From JACVRW01 sp963846505 (lineage in GTDB: Bacteria; Actinomycetota; Thermoleophilia; Solirubrobacterales; Thermoleophilaceae), in the NCBI GenBank assembly GCA_963846505.1, contig CAWJWD010000004.1, positions 1,054,001 to 1,118,000 of the forward strand: a stretch of DNA of 64,000 nucleotides, given 5' to 3'. Shown in pieces: positions 1 to 8,837 of the stretch. The stretch's first letter is position 1; each line of letters starts with the position of its first letter. The notes under the pieces were generated by a model that saw only the letters and a list, made by a program, of their open reading frames with translations, had not been told where the DNA came from and ran no database searches. The translations under genes were made by a program, and so were the position numbers.

Positions 1-756
1 TCGCAATCGCCACAGAGCGAGCGCGAGCAGGAGCGCCGGCTGAACATCCGCACGCTCACGATCGCGAGCATCGCAGCCGCCTGCGCCGCGCTTGTCACGT
101 CCCAACTCTGGTTCGCCGGCACCTGGATCGCCGCGGCGTTCACCCCTGTGATCGTGGCCCTCGTCAGCGAGCTGCTGCACCGTCCCACGGAGCGCATCGG
201 CCGCGTACTCACCAGCGACCGTCCTGCCCTGTTCCCGCCCGCCGAGCCGCCCGTGCCACCATCCGGCCGTCCTCGGGCCGAGCCGGATCCGGACGCACCG
301 CCCGCTCGCACCCGTGCAGATCTCGGCGGCGGCCCCTCGCGCGAGCTGCCCAGCTCCGGCGCGCCCGTGCGCGTCTACCGCTCCGGAGCGGCGCCGACCT
401 CCTCGAGCGGCAGCCGGCGCACGATCGCGCTCGGGATGGTCGCGCTGACCGCCGCCCTGGCCTTCGCCATCGCGGTCGCCGTGATCACCGTCCCCGAGCT
501 GATCGCCGGGCAGTCGATCGTCCACGGCGACAAGGGCACGACGCTGTTCAAGGGCACGGCGCGCAGGCAGCGCGACGACCGAGGTACGACCACCCCGCAG
601 ACGACCACGACCGAGCAGGACTCCGCCAGGCCCCCGGCCCAGACCGCTCCCTCCGAGGAGCAACGGACGCAGACCGCGCCGCCTCCGACCGAGACGGTGC
701 CGCCGAGCACGGCTCCGGCACCGCAGACCACCACGCCGACGACGCCGGCGCCCTAG
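1..756 (+). CDS. Partial membrane protein with Pro/Thr-rich tail
   Basis: The reading frame is open from the first base of the window, so the start lies upstream. The visible 251 residues hold two or three hydrophobic segments: one pair within residues 18-60 and one near residues 140-165. A Pro/Arg-rich linker separates them, and a C-terminal tail of about 75 residues rich in Thr, Pro and Gln follows the last membrane segment. This looks like a membrane-anchored protein with a disordered tail outside the membrane. I do not recognise a family. Third codon positions are almost all G or C, as in true genes of this block. The function is unknown. Confidence 0.65.
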   Translation, partial: SQSPQSEREQERRLNIRTLTIASIAAACAALVTSQLWFAGTWIAAAFTPVIVALVSELLHRPTERIGRVLTSDRPALFPPAEPPVPPSGRPRAEPDPDAPPARTRADLGGGPSRELPSSGAPVRVYRSGAAPTSSSGSRRTIALGMVALTAALAFAIAVAVITVPELIAGQSIVHGDKGTTLFKGTARRQRDDRGTTTPQTTTTEQDSARPPAQTAPSEEQRTQTAPPPTETVPPSTAPAPQTTTPTTPAP

Positions 757-766
757 GGCGCCGGCG
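743..766 (+). terminator. Perfect 24-bp palindrome over a stop codon
   Basis: Ten-base arms CGCCGGCGCC and GGCGCCGGCG flank a CTAG centre that contains the stop codon of the upstream gene. The RNA would form a very stable GC hairpin. No T-run follows, so this would be a terminator of the U-poor kind often proposed for high-GC actinobacteria. It could serve both converging genes. Confidence 0.45.
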
Positions 767-786
767 GAGCGCTTCGGCTGCTCCTG

Positions 787-990
787 CTAGGCGGCGCGCA
801 CGAGGCGCATGGCGGCCTTGACCGGCGCTTCGGTTGCCCCTTGGCAGCCGTCCCCCACTTTCGTGCGGGTGTTCCAGTCGAGCCACCAGCCGGCGTGACG
901 CGCCGCTGACGCCACCAGCGTCAGCGAGGCCTCGACGCCGGCCAGTCCCATGATCAGCCCCTGCCGAGCTGTCGACCCTGTATCGAACAT
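787..990 (-). CDS. Small hypothetical protein (67 aa)
   Basis: An ATG at 990 opens a 67-codon frame ending in TAG at 787. It is divergent from the cation exporter at 1057 and convergent with the partial gene upstream. Codon use is GC3-rich. The protein has a short hydrophobic stretch (residues 13-30), a Trp-Trp pair and one Cys, and matches no family I know. It is supported only by codon pattern and position, and a spurious frame cannot be excluded. Confidence 0.4.
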   Translation of the reverse strand: MFDTGSTARQGLIMGLAGVEASLTLVASAARHAGWWLDWNTRTKVGDGCQGATEAPVKAAMRLVRAA

Positions 991-1056
991 TCCGTGACGA
1001 CCGTACCCGGACGCACGCGCTCCAAAAGCCCGCACGGCATGCGACCATCGGAACCG

Positions 1057-1974
1057 ATGGCGCACGATCACGGCCATGGTCACCTGCACGCGCACGGCGA
1101 GAACGCCGGCAGCAGGCGCCTGACGATCGCCCTGCTGCTGATCGTCGGCTTCATGTCGGTCGAGGTCGTGGCCGGCATCGTCGCCTCCTCGCTGGCGCTG
1201 CTCTCCGACGCCGCGCACATGCTCACCGACGCCGCCGCGATCGCGCTGGCGCTGTTCGCCGCGCACCTGGCCAAGCGGCCCGCCCGCGGCGGCTTCACGT
1301 TCGGCTTCCAGCGTGCGGAGATCCTCTCCGCACAGGTCAACGGCGCCACGCTGGTGGCACTCGGGCTCGTGATCGTCTTCGAGGGCGTCCACCGCCTGAT
1401 CGACCCGCCCACGGTCGAGGGCGGCCTGGTGCTGGCCGTGGCGCTGGTCGGCATCGTCGTCAACCTCGCGGCGACGATGGTGCTCGCCGGCGCCGACCGG
1501 CGCAGCCTCAACGTCGAGGGCGCCTTCCAGCACGTGCTCAACGACCTGTTCGCCTTCATCGCCACCGCGATCGCGGGCCTGCTCGTGGTGACGCTCGGCT
1601 TCGAGCGGGCGGACGGCATCGCCGCGCTGATGGTCGCTGCGCTGATGCTCTACTCCGGCTACGGCCTGCTGCGCGAGTCCGGCCGCGTGCTGCTCGAGGC
1701 CGCCCCGCGCGATCTCGATCCGACGGAGATCGGTCGCGCGCTGGTGGCCGAGCACCACGTGATCGAGGTGCACGACCTGCACGTCTGGGAGGTCACGTCC
1801 GGCTTCCCGTCCCTCTCGGCGCACGTCGTCGTCGAGCCGGGCTGCGACACCCAGAGCCACCGCCGACAGCTGGCGGACCTGCTGCACGAGCGCTTCGGGA
1901 TCGAGCACAGCACGTTGCAGGTGGAGGCGGTGCCGACCGGCCCGCTCGAGATCGAGCCGCTGCAGCGCGGCTGA
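1057..1974 (+). CDS. Cation diffusion facilitator (CDF) metal exporter
   Basis: This is a CzcD/ZitB-type proton-coupled exporter of zinc or related divalent metals in the cytoplasmic membrane. From the ATG at 1057 the protein is 305 residues. It starts with a His-rich leader (residues 3-14) that could bind metal. Six membrane segments follow. The metal site signature HxxxD is visible in TM2 (H54, D58) and again in TM5 (HVLND). A C-terminal cytoplasmic domain of the CDF dimerisation type follows, containing VIEVHDLHVWEV. In-frame alternative starts exist at 1039 and 994; I chose 1057 because it places the His-rich leader at the N terminus. Substrate metal is inferred from the family only. Confidence 0.9.
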   Translation: MAHDHGHGHLHAHGENAGSRRLTIALLLIVGFMSVEVVAGIVASSLALLSDAAHMLTDAAAIALALFAAHLAKRPARGGFTFGFQRAEILSAQVNGATLVALGLVIVFEGVHRLIDPPTVEGGLVLAVALVGIVVNLAATMVLAGADRRSLNVEGAFQHVLNDLFAFIATAIAGLLVVTLGFERADGIAALMVAALMLYSGYGLLRESGRVLLEAAPRDLDPTEIGRALVAEHHVIEVHDLHVWEVTSGFPSLSAHVVVEPGCDTQSHRRQLADLLHERFGIEHSTLQVEAVPTGPLEIEPLQRG

Positions 1975-1986
1975 GACGGCGACGTG

Positions 1987-2379
1987 TCAGCCGCCGGCGG
2001 GCTCCGGCTCGAGCACGAAGATCTCGACCGCGAGCTCGGGATCGGTGACCACCTGGCTGATGTACGCCAGCACGCGGCGTCCGGTCACCCGCTCGATCTC
2101 GGCGCGGAACTCGGCCTGCATCGCTTCCTGGAAGGCTCGGCGCGTGGCGCGCACCTGGTCTGCTTCCCCGACCCCGATCAGCGTGCGTTCGACGGTCGTG
2201 TAGACGTCCTCCATCACGCACACGAGCACGTCGTCGAGCAGGTAGGACTTCGAACGCGTCGCGCCCTTGCCGTAGTGGCGTGCGTGCAGGCCGACGATCA
2301 CGTTCGTGGCCTCGGCCAGCATCGGCCCGAGGCTGCGGGCGTGGAGCCCGGGGGTGAAGTCGGAAGGCGTTTGAGGCAC
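1987..2379 (-). CDS. MpsC-like protein (DUF2294), copy 1
   Basis: The 130-residue protein has the pattern of DUF2294, now linked to MpsC of a sodium-translocating, membrane-potential-generating system. Recognisable parts are the N-terminal VGLHARHYGKGAT segment, the VMEDVYTTVERTL block and the RRVLAYISQVV strand. A second copy lies at 3539-3910 with the same order of motifs. The two copies flank a YihY membrane protein on the other strand. There are no membrane segments, so it is probably cytosolic or peripheral. The biochemical role is not settled. Confidence 0.8.
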   Translation of the reverse strand: MPQTPSDFTPGLHARSLGPMLAEATNVIVGLHARHYGKGATRSKSYLLDDVLVCVMEDVYTTVERTLIGVGEADQVRATRRAFQEAMQAEFRAEIERVTGRRVLAYISQVVTDPELAVEIFVLEPEPAGG

Positions 2380-2630
2380 GGATCGCGTCGCGTCGAACTC
2401 GTTGAGCGACGATCCGTCTCGTGCCGCTGGCGCGGCGCCGATCCGTCCCGTGCGGCGGCGATGGTGAGCGCGTCCTCACGCGAGTCCTTGCTCACCCGGC
2501 GGCGCGATCATAGCGCCGCCCGGCGTTTACGACACGACCAGGCGCGGAAGGTCCGTTGGAGCATCGTGTCCGCTCCCATCCGCTCTCGCATCGGCTTGCA
2601 AGCGCACCGGCGCGGCTCGACGGCGACCCG

Positions 2631-3542
2631 ATGATCTGGGCGACGCTCCGGCGCACCGTGCGCGAGTTCCAGGAGGACAACCTCACCGACTGGGCCGCCG
2701 CGCTCACCTACTACGCGGTGCTGTCGATCTTCCCGGCGCTGATCGCGCTCGTCTCGATCGCCGGGCTGGTGATGGATCCCCAGGAGCTGACCGACCAGCT
2801 CACCGACCTCGTCTCCGAGCTCGGGCCGGCGTCCGCCGTCGACACCTTCCAGGGTCCGATCGACAGCCTCGCCAAGAGCCAAGCGCAGGCCGGCGTGCTG
2901 CTGGTGGTCGGCGTCGCCGGCGCGCTCTGGAGCGCCTCGGGCTGGGTCGGCGGCGTCTTCCGGGCCTCGAACACGATCTTCGAGATCGACGAGGGCCGCC
3001 CGTTCTGGAAGCTGCGCCCGCTGCAGGTCGCGGTCACGCTGACGATGGTGCTGATGCTGACGCTGCTGCTGCTCGCGCTCGTGCTCACGGGCCCGATCGC
3101 CGGCGACGCGGGCGAGGCGATCGGCATCGGGCAGACCGCCGTCGCCATCTGGGACGTCGCCAAGTGGCCGGTGATGCTGCTGGTGGTGCTGCTGATGCTG
3201 GCCGTCGTCTACTACGCGGCGCCGAACGCCCAGCTGCCGCGCTTTCGGCTGATCACGCCGGGGAGCCTGCTCGCCGTCTGCGTCTGGCTGCTCGCCTCGG
3301 GGGCCTTCGCCCTCTACGTCGCGAACTTCGGCTCGTACAACAAGACCTACGGCGCACTGGGCGGCGTGATCACGTTCCTCGTCTGGCTGTGGCTCACGAA
3401 CGTCGCGGTGCTGCTCGGCCAGGAACTCAACGCCGAGGTCGAGCGCAGCCGCGAACTGGCCGCCGGCACGCCCGGCGCCGAGCAGGAGCTGCAGCTGCCC
3501 CCGCGCGAGCAGCCCGCTCGAGCAACGTCGCGCCGGCGCTAG
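2631..3542 (+). CDS. YihY/BrkB-family inner membrane protein
   Basis: The 303-residue polytopic protein carries the YihY/virulence factor BrkB fold. The typical opening is present (DWAAALTYYAVLSIFPALIAL), as are the conserved GSYNKTYGALGGV and LLGQELNAE segments near the C terminus. About six membrane helices are visible, followed by a charged hydrophilic tail of roughly 35 residues. The ATG at 2631 precedes the family core by only a few residues; the frame extends upstream but with non-family sequence. The stop at 3540-3542 overlaps the stop of the convergent MpsC-like gene. YihY was once called RNase BN in error; its true role is unclear, and transport has been suggested. Confidence 0.88.
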   Translation: MIWATLRRTVREFQEDNLTDWAAALTYYAVLSIFPALIALVSIAGLVMDPQELTDQLTDLVSELGPASAVDTFQGPIDSLAKSQAQAGVLLVVGVAGALWSASGWVGGVFRASNTIFEIDEGRPFWKLRPLQVAVTLTMVLMLTLLLLALVLTGPIAGDAGEAIGIGQTAVAIWDVAKWPVMLLVVLLMLAVVYYAAPNAQLPRFRLITPGSLLAVCVWLLASGAFALYVANFGSYNKTYGALGGVITFLVWLWLTNVAVLLGQELNAEVERSRELAAGTPGAEQELQLPPREQPARATSRRR

Positions 3543-3910
3543 CCGCGCGGCTCGAGCATGAAGAACTCGAAGCCCAGATCCGGACGGAACGAGAGCTGGC
3601 TGTGGTAGGCCACTACGCGCCGGCCGACCGCCGCCTCCACGACGCGATGGAACTCCGGCGCCATCGCCTCTTGGAAGCGCAGGCGCACGTCCCGCACGAG
3701 CGCCTCCTTGCCGAGCTCGACCAGCCGCCGCTCGACGACCGTCATCGTGTCCTCGAGCACGGTGAACAGGAGGTCGTCGCCGAGCAGATGCGTCTTGGCC
3801 TTCGTCGGACCGCGTCCGTAGTACCGGCTGAACAGGCCGACCACCCCGTTGGTGACGGCAGCCAGCTCCTCCCCTGCCCCTGGGCGGTCCACCGCGCCGA
3901 TTCTAGGCAC
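3539..3910 (-). CDS. MpsC-like protein (DUF2294), copy 2
   Basis: This 123-residue paralogue of the protein at 1987-2379 shares the segments GLFSRYYGRGPTKAKTHLL, TVLEDTMTVVERRLVELG and RRVVAYHSQLSFRPDL. It has the usual length for DUF2294. The end overlaps the stop codon of the YihY gene tail to tail. The upstream side faces the sigma-factor gene at 4024, so the two promoters lie in the shared region 3911-4012. The function is inferred from the MpsC link only. Confidence 0.8.
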   Translation of the reverse strand: MPRIGAVDRPGAGEELAAVTNGVVGLFSRYYGRGPTKAKTHLLGDDLLFTVLEDTMTVVERRLVELGKEALVRDVRLRFQEAMAPEFHRVVEAAVGRRVVAYHSQLSFRPDLGFEFFMLEPRG

Positions 3911-4012
3911 GTTTAGCGGCAGGTCCCGCGGGGGACGCTTTCCCTAGTTGCTTGGGGGACGAAGCGAGGCCGTAGATCCGGTCCCGCATTGGACCTCGGT
4001 TGATCCAAAACC

Positions 4013-4019
4013 GAAGGAG
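4013..4019 (+). promoter_or_regulatory. Ribosome binding site for sigma factor
   Basis: GAAGGAG lies four bases before the ATG at 4024. It decides the start over the in-frame ATG-like codon at 4000, which has no such site. Confidence 0.75.
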
Positions 4020-4023
4020 TCCA

Positions 4024-4821
4024 ATGACGGTCACGCTTGCACCACCGCCGACGCGGCGTCGGCGCATCAGCCCCAACTGCGACCCGCGCGAAGTCGAGCG
4101 CGAGCTGCTGGTCTGCTACCACCGCAGCGGCGATCTCCAGGCTCGTGAGGAGCTGGTCCAGCGCTTCCTGCCGCTTGCCCGCGACTTGGCGTTGCGCTAC
4201 TCGTACACCGACGAGCCCTTCGACGACCTGTTCCAGGTCGCGTGCATGGGCCTGATCAAGGCGATCGACCGCTTCGAGCCCGGCCGCGGGACGAAGTTCA
4301 CCAGCTACGCCGCGCCGACGATCCTCGGCGAGCTCAAGCGCCACTTCCGCGACAAGGGCTGGGCGCTGCACGTGTCGCGCGAGCTGCAGGAGCGCACGCT
4401 GGCGGTCAGTCGCGAGACCGAGCGCCTGTCCAAGGAGCTCGGCCGCTCGCCGACGGTCAAGGAGATCGCCGCCGGCCTCGGCACCACGACCGAGAAGGTG
4501 CTGGAGGCAAGCGAGGCCTCGCGCGCCTACGAGGCCAGTTCGCTCGACGCGCCCGCCGCGCGCGAGGACGGCGAGTCGGCTCCGCTCGTGGAGATGCTCG
4601 GCGGCCCGGACTCCTCATACGAGCTGGTCGACAGCCGCCAGGTGATCGGCAGCACCTGGAGAGAGCTGCCGACGCTCGAGCAGCAGGTGCTGAAGCTGCG
4701 CTTCGTCGACGACCTGAACCAGCGCGAGATCGGCGAGCGCATCGGCTACTCCCAGATGCACGTCTCGCGTCTGCTGCGGCGTGCGCTCAACCGCCTGGAG
4801 ACGGCCGCAAACGCCGCTTGA
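4024..4821 (+). CDS. RNA polymerase sigma factor, SigB/SigF/SigG type
   Basis: The 265-residue protein has sigma region 2 (residues ~50-115; FDDLFQVACMGLIKAIDRFEPGRGTKF is the region 2.2-2.4 pattern), region 3 (~120-180) and region 4 (~205-260) with a helix-turn-helix at NQREIGERIGYSQMHVSRLL. Length and the GRSPTVKEIA region 3 pattern match stress or sporulation sigma factors of the SigB/F family in Gram-positives. No anti-sigma or anti-anti-sigma gene is adjacent, which is unusual for SigB/F operons. The start follows a good ribosome binding site. The last 35 bases overlap the convergent gene at 4787. Confidence 0.92.
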   Translation: MTVTLAPPPTRRRRISPNCDPREVERELLVCYHRSGDLQAREELVQRFLPLARDLALRYSYTDEPFDDLFQVACMGLIKAIDRFEPGRGTKFTSYAAPTILGELKRHFRDKGWALHVSRELQERTLAVSRETERLSKELGRSPTVKEIAAGLGTTTEKVLEASEASRAYEASSLDAPAAREDGESAPLVEMLGGPDSSYELVDSRQVIGSTWRELPTLEQQVLKLRFVDDLNQREIGERIGYSQMHVSRLLRRALNRLETAANAA

Positions 4822-5734
4822 GCGAGTGCGCGTCGACGACCTCGAAGGCGCTGCCGGGAACGCGATGGAGCGCATGCAGCGCATCGTTGTCCCAGCCGCT
4901 GTGCGGCGCGCCGGAGATGTACCAGGGCGAACCGTTATCGGCGAGGATCATCCCGTAGCGCTTCAGCGCCCGCAGGACGATCCGCGCCTGGCGCGGGAAG
5001 CCGCGCAGCGGATAGCCGCGCTTCAACCGCAGCCGCTGCCCCATCGCCGGCAGCGAGGGGTCGGTCGAGTCCGAGGCGACGTGGCGCGCGGGCCAGACGA
5101 AGGCGCGACGCGTCTCGGGCGCGGTGAAGCGCAGCGCGTGCTCGATGCGCCCGCGCTTGACCTCCTCGTAGCGCGCCAAGCCCGGCAGGATCGGTAGACC
5201 GGCGGCGTCTGCCGAGGTCCAACCGCGTGGGCGCAGACGGTTCGAGCGCAGGTTCCAGATCGCGCCGGAACCGGCGTGCCAGCCTCCGGCCGAGCGCGGG
5301 TAGACGGAGAACAGCTCGTAGAGCCGGCAGCTGTCGCGGTCGACGACGATCGCGTGCCGGTCGCCGTCGGCGCCACGGCCGCCCTCGATCGGCACGTCGC
5401 CGGGAATCGGGTACGGCCCCCTGTCGGACTCGGAGGCGTACTCGAAGCTGACGGTCACGCGCGGCTGCGACCCCGACACGGTGGTGAACGGGATCCCGAT
5501 CGGCCCGCCCTCCCAGAGACCCGAGCCGAAGTCCGCATGCACGTGGTCGTCGAGGCCGATGCTCCGCACGATCGCCGCCGAGCGAGCGTGGGTCGGCAGC
5601 CCGTCGACGCGCTGGTTCCAGGGGCTCGTCTCGGGAAAGACGGGACACCCGGCGATCGTCGGAGCGCCGAGCGCCTCGGCAGGCGCCGATGCCCCGAGCG
5701 TCAGCGCGAGCAGACCAAGCGCGAGGTATCGCAT
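4787..5734 (-). CDS. Secreted protein of unknown function
   Basis: The 315-residue protein begins with a clear signal peptide (MRYLALGLLALTLGASAPAEA). The mature part is rich in Trp, Gly, Pro and Arg. It contains FPETSPWNQRVDGLP near its start, HAIVVDRDSC in the middle and PHSGWDNDALHALHRVPGSAFEVV near the end. Similar secreted proteins of unknown function occur in soil actinobacteria; I do not recognise an enzyme. The HSGWDNDALH patch could be a binding or catalytic site, but that is a guess. It overlaps the end of the sigma-factor gene tail to tail. The cupin gene at 5742 lies just upstream on the same strand (7-base gap), so the two may be cotranscribed. Confidence 0.7.
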   Translation of the reverse strand: MRYLALGLLALTLGASAPAEALGAPTIAGCPVFPETSPWNQRVDGLPTHARSAAIVRSIGLDDHVHADFGSGLWEGGPIGIPFTTVSGSQPRVTVSFEYASESDRGPYPIPGDVPIEGGRGADGDRHAIVVDRDSCRLYELFSVYPRSAGGWHAGSGAIWNLRSNRLRPRGWTSADAAGLPILPGLARYEEVKRGRIEHALRFTAPETRRAFVWPARHVASDSTDPSLPAMGQRLRLKRGYPLRGFPRQARIVLRALKRYGMILADNGSPWYISGAPHSGWDNDALHALHRVPGSAFEVVDAHSLKRRLRPSPGG

Positions 5735-5741
5735 GCGTTCG

Positions 5742-6170
5742 TTATCCGGCAGCCGCGTCCCCGGGCTGAACCCGGGCGGTCTCGCCCTCGGGCATGCGTC
5801 CGTCGCGGCCGACGTAGCCGTCCTTGCCGCCGGCGATCACGTACAGCGCAGGGCCGTCGCCGACGTTCTCGATCTGGCGCACCGTCGCGGCGTCCACACG
5901 CGCGATGCCGCCCGGGCCGAGCACGTGGCTGGAGCCGTCGCCGAAGACGAACTTCACCTGCCCGCGGTGGACGAAGTACAGCTCTTCCTGCTCGTCGTGG
6001 TAGTGCTTGCCCGTCGCGAAGCCCTCGGGCAGTTCGATCGCGTTGACGCCGAACGCCGTCACGCCCAGCTCGCGTCGGATCTTGCGAAAGCCCGGGCCGT
6101 CGCCCAGACCGTCGACGTTCGCGACGGCGAAGCCGTCGCCCTGCACTACCTCACGCACCTCGTCGCTCAT
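5742..6170 (-). CDS. Cupin-domain protein
   Basis: The 142-residue protein carries a single cupin barrel. The first cupin motif appears as HYHDEQEELYFVHRGQVKFV, with the His/His/Glu metal ligands. The second appears as HVLGPGGIARVDAATVRQIEN, where the usual His is replaced. It may therefore bind metal weakly or through other residues. It lies between the ABC permease and the secreted-protein gene, all on the minus strand with short gaps, so cotranscription is possible. The substrate is unknown. Confidence 0.8.
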   Translation of the reverse strand: MSDEVREVVQGDGFAVANVDGLGDGPGFRKIRRELGVTAFGVNAIELPEGFATGKHYHDEQEELYFVHRGQVKFVFGDGSSHVLGPGGIARVDAATVRQIENVGDGPALYVIAGGKDGYVGRDGRMPEGETARVQPGDAAAG

Positions 6171-6186
6171 GCCACGAGCGTATCCG

Positions 6187-6958
6187 TCAGGCCGCGCGTT
6201 CGGCGCTGCGCAGGCCGCCGCGCGACCACCACAGCATCAGCGCGATCAGGCCGCCGACCGCGGCGAAGGCGGCCAGCAACTGCTCCGGCGCACCAGCGAT
6301 CAGGCTGCGATCGGCGTTCAGGAACAGCGTCACGGGGTTGATCGACGCCGCCACGTGCACCCAGCCGCTGAGCAGGTCGAGCGGCACCCACACGGGCGAC
6401 AGGAACAGCAGCAGGAACACCGGCACCTGCATCGCCGGCCCGGCCTGCATCGTGCGCATGCGCATCGCCACGCCGGCGGCGAACAGCGTCGCCGCTGCGT
6501 TGACGAGCAGCGCCAGCGTGTAGAGGCCGACGAGGTCCAGCCCACTGGCCCCCATGTCCATTCCCGCGATCAGCGCGACGACCGTACACGACGATCGCGG
6601 TGAAGCCCGAGCGCAGCAGCGCGCCGAGCCAGTAGCCGGCGATGATCCCGCCGCGCGCGGGCGCCGCCAGCAGCACCCGCCGCGCCCAGCCCGACTCGAA
6701 GTCGCGCGCGATGCCGAAGCCGGTGAAGACGCCGCCGAACGCCGAGGCCTGCAACAGCACGAAGCCGTAGACCCAGGCCGTGTAGCCGGCGGAGTAGTCG
6801 AAGCCCGGCACCTGGTCCACGCGCGAGAGCCCGCCGGCGAACGCGACGAAGAAGAACATCGGGAACAGCAGCCCGGGGACCACCATCGCGGGGTTCGTGA
6901 AGTAGTTGTGGGCGCTGCGCCAGGCGACCGCCAGCGCCACCGACCGGAACGCCCTCAT
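6187..6958 (-). CDS. ABC-2 type transporter permease, second copy (frameshifted)
   Basis: This is an ABC2_membrane permease with about six helices, starting at the ATG at 6958 (MRAFRSVALAVAWRSAHNYF). It ends with a LFLSPVWVPLDLLSGWVHVAASINPVT motif typical of DrrB-like drug-efflux permeases. An extra base near 6580 breaks the frame between IVVY and VALIAG; both halves are otherwise intact, so a sequencing error is likely. The gene follows the first permease with no in-frame stop between them as the sequence stands. Separate permeases overlapping by ATGA are the usual arrangement; a true fusion is the alternative. Confidence 0.75.
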
Positions 6959-7777
6959 CCCGCGCGCCATCCTCGTGCGCAGGGCACGCGAGGCGAGCGT
7001 CAGCGCGACCACGGCCACCCCGCCCGCGCAGGCGACGCCGAGCGCGAGCGCCTCGCCGTCCCAGCCCTCGATCACGAGCGAGCGGATGCCCTCGAGCATG
7101 TACGAGACGGGGTTGTAGGTCGCGACCGTGCGAAACCAGTCCGTCTCGATCAGGTCGCGCGGCAGCGACATCGAGGACAGGAACAGCGCCGCGAACATCA
7201 ACGGGAAGATGCCCTGCACCGCCTCCCCCGAGCCGGTGCGCAGGGCGACGAAGGCGCCGATCGATCCGAAGGCGAGCGAGATCAGCAGCGCCAGGCCGAC
7301 GATCGCCAGCACGCCGCCGGGCCCGGCGGCGATCGTCACGCCGGCGATCAGGCCGGCAGCCAGGAACGTGACGGCCTGGATCAGGCCCAGCACGAGCACG
7401 CCGGCGAGCTGGCCGAGCAGCAGCGCCGTGCGACGCAGCGGCGTCAGCGAGAGGCGGTTGAGGAAGCCCGTCTCGACGTCGTTGGCCACGTTCGTGCCGG
7501 CGCTGCCGGCCGCGAACAGCCCGCCCTGGACGAACGCGACCGCCAGCACGAAGTCGACGTACGAGTCGGTCGGGAAGCCGGGCAGGTCGGTGACGGCATC
7601 CAGGCCGCCGCCGTTCACCGCGACCAGCAGCAACGGGAAGAAGAGGGCCGGCACCGCCGTCGCGGGCTGGCGCAGCGTTCGCAGCGCCGAGCGACGCGCG
7701 AGGCTGCCGACCTGCGTGAGCATCGTCGAGAGCCCGCCCGCGGACGCGCGCGGCGCCGTCGCGCCGGCGACGCTCAC
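6955..7777 (-). CDS. ABC-2 type transporter permease, first copy
   Basis: This permease of the DrrB/ABC2_membrane type has about 270 residues and six helices. The GTG at 7777 overlaps the stop TGA of the ATPase gene (GTGA), a sign of translational coupling. Family features visible are FPLLLVAVNGG after the first helix, AGTNVANDVETGFLNRLSLTPLRR in the cytoplasmic loop and TYNPVSYMLEGIRSLV near the end. The end is uncertain: a shift of one base near RMARG would give a stop at 6955-6957 overlapping the next ATG; as written, the frame reads straight through into the second permease. Confidence 0.78.
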
Positions 7778-8767
7778 GCCGCGACGACCTCGGCGTCGCC
7801 CTGCTCGGCAGGCTCCTCCTCTGCTCCCTCGAGCGAGCGCCCGGTCTTGGCGAGGAAGACGTCGTCGAGCGTCGGCGCGTGCAGCTGCAGGTGCTCGAGC
7901 TGGACGTCGGCGGCGTCGAGTGCGCGCACGACCTCGGCCAGCTGCGCCTCGCCGCCGTTCAGGCGCACCGCCGCGCCCTTGGGCGAGGCCGAGACCGACT
8001 CGCCGAAGTGAGCGAGCACCTCCCGCATGCGCGGCAGGTCGGCCGGCTCGGCGGGGATCGTCTCGACGCTCGGTCGCCCGATCTCGCCCTTGAGCGCCGC
8101 GGGCGTGCCCTCGGCGACCAGCCGCCCGTGGTCGATGATCCCGACGCGGTCGGCGAGCACGTCCGCCTCCTCGAGGTACTGCGTCGTCAGGAAGACGGTC
8201 ACGCCGTGCTCGGCGGCCAGCCGCTGGACCTCGCTCCAGAGCGCGCTGCGGCTCTGCACGTCGAGGCCCGGTGGTGGGCTCGTCGAGGAACAGGATGCGC
8301 GGCTCGTGCACGAGCGCAAGCGCGAGGTCGAGCCGGCGCTTCATGCCACCCGAGTAGCCGCCGACCTTGCGATCGGCGGCGTCCCCGAGGCCGACGCGCG
8401 TCAGCAGCTCGTCACCGCGGCGCGTCCGCTCGGCGCGCGGCAGGCCGTGCAGGGCGGTCTGGAGGCGCATGTGCTCGCGCCCGGTGAGGAACGGGTCGAG
8501 CGCAGCCTCCTGCAGCGCAGCGCCGATCACGGCGCGCACCTGCTTGCCCTCGCTGACGACGTCGTACCCGCCGACGAGCGCGGTGCCGGCCGTCGGCGGC
8601 AGCAGGGTGGTCAGCATGTGGACGGTGGTGGACTTGCCCGCGCCGTTGGGCCCGAGGAAGCCGTAGATCTCGCCGGCCTCGACGCGCAGGTCGATGCCGT
8701 CGACCGCGCGCGGCCCCTTCTTGAACTCCCGCACCAAACCGCGCACTTCGATCGCCGCTTCAGCCAT
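7774..8767 (-). CDS. ABC transporter ATP-binding protein, drug-efflux type (frameshifted)
   Basis: The ATPase of the exporter starts at the ATG at 8767. Walker A is GPNGAGKSTT, the signature is YSGGMKRRLDLALAL, and Walker B is RILFLDEPTTG. The protein then breaks frame: an extra base in the ggg/ccc run near 8270 separates LDEPTTG from LDVQSRSALWSEV. Removing it restores a full DrrA-like ATPase of about 330 residues, including the C-terminal extension typical of this subgroup. With the two permeases it forms an operon for export of a drug-like or lipid substrate. The divergent MarR gene at 8838 is the likely repressor. Confidence 0.85.
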
Positions 8768-8837
8768 GCGGCGGCAGGCTAGCAAGATGGTTGAGGTTGT
8801 CAATTATCGAAAGCCATGACTATCATGCGCCTCCACC

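Noticed and set aside
787..1908. Long open frame antisense to the metal exporter
   Set aside because: Long antisense frames are common at this GC content. Only the part 787-990, outside the exporter gene, has plausible coding use; the rest mirrors the exporter codons.
2411..2456. Near-identical direct repeats GATCCGTC(T/C)CGTGC(C/G)G 29 bases apart
   Set aside because: There are only two copies, with no adjacent structure and no link to a gene start. They could be operator half-sites, but the evidence is too thin.
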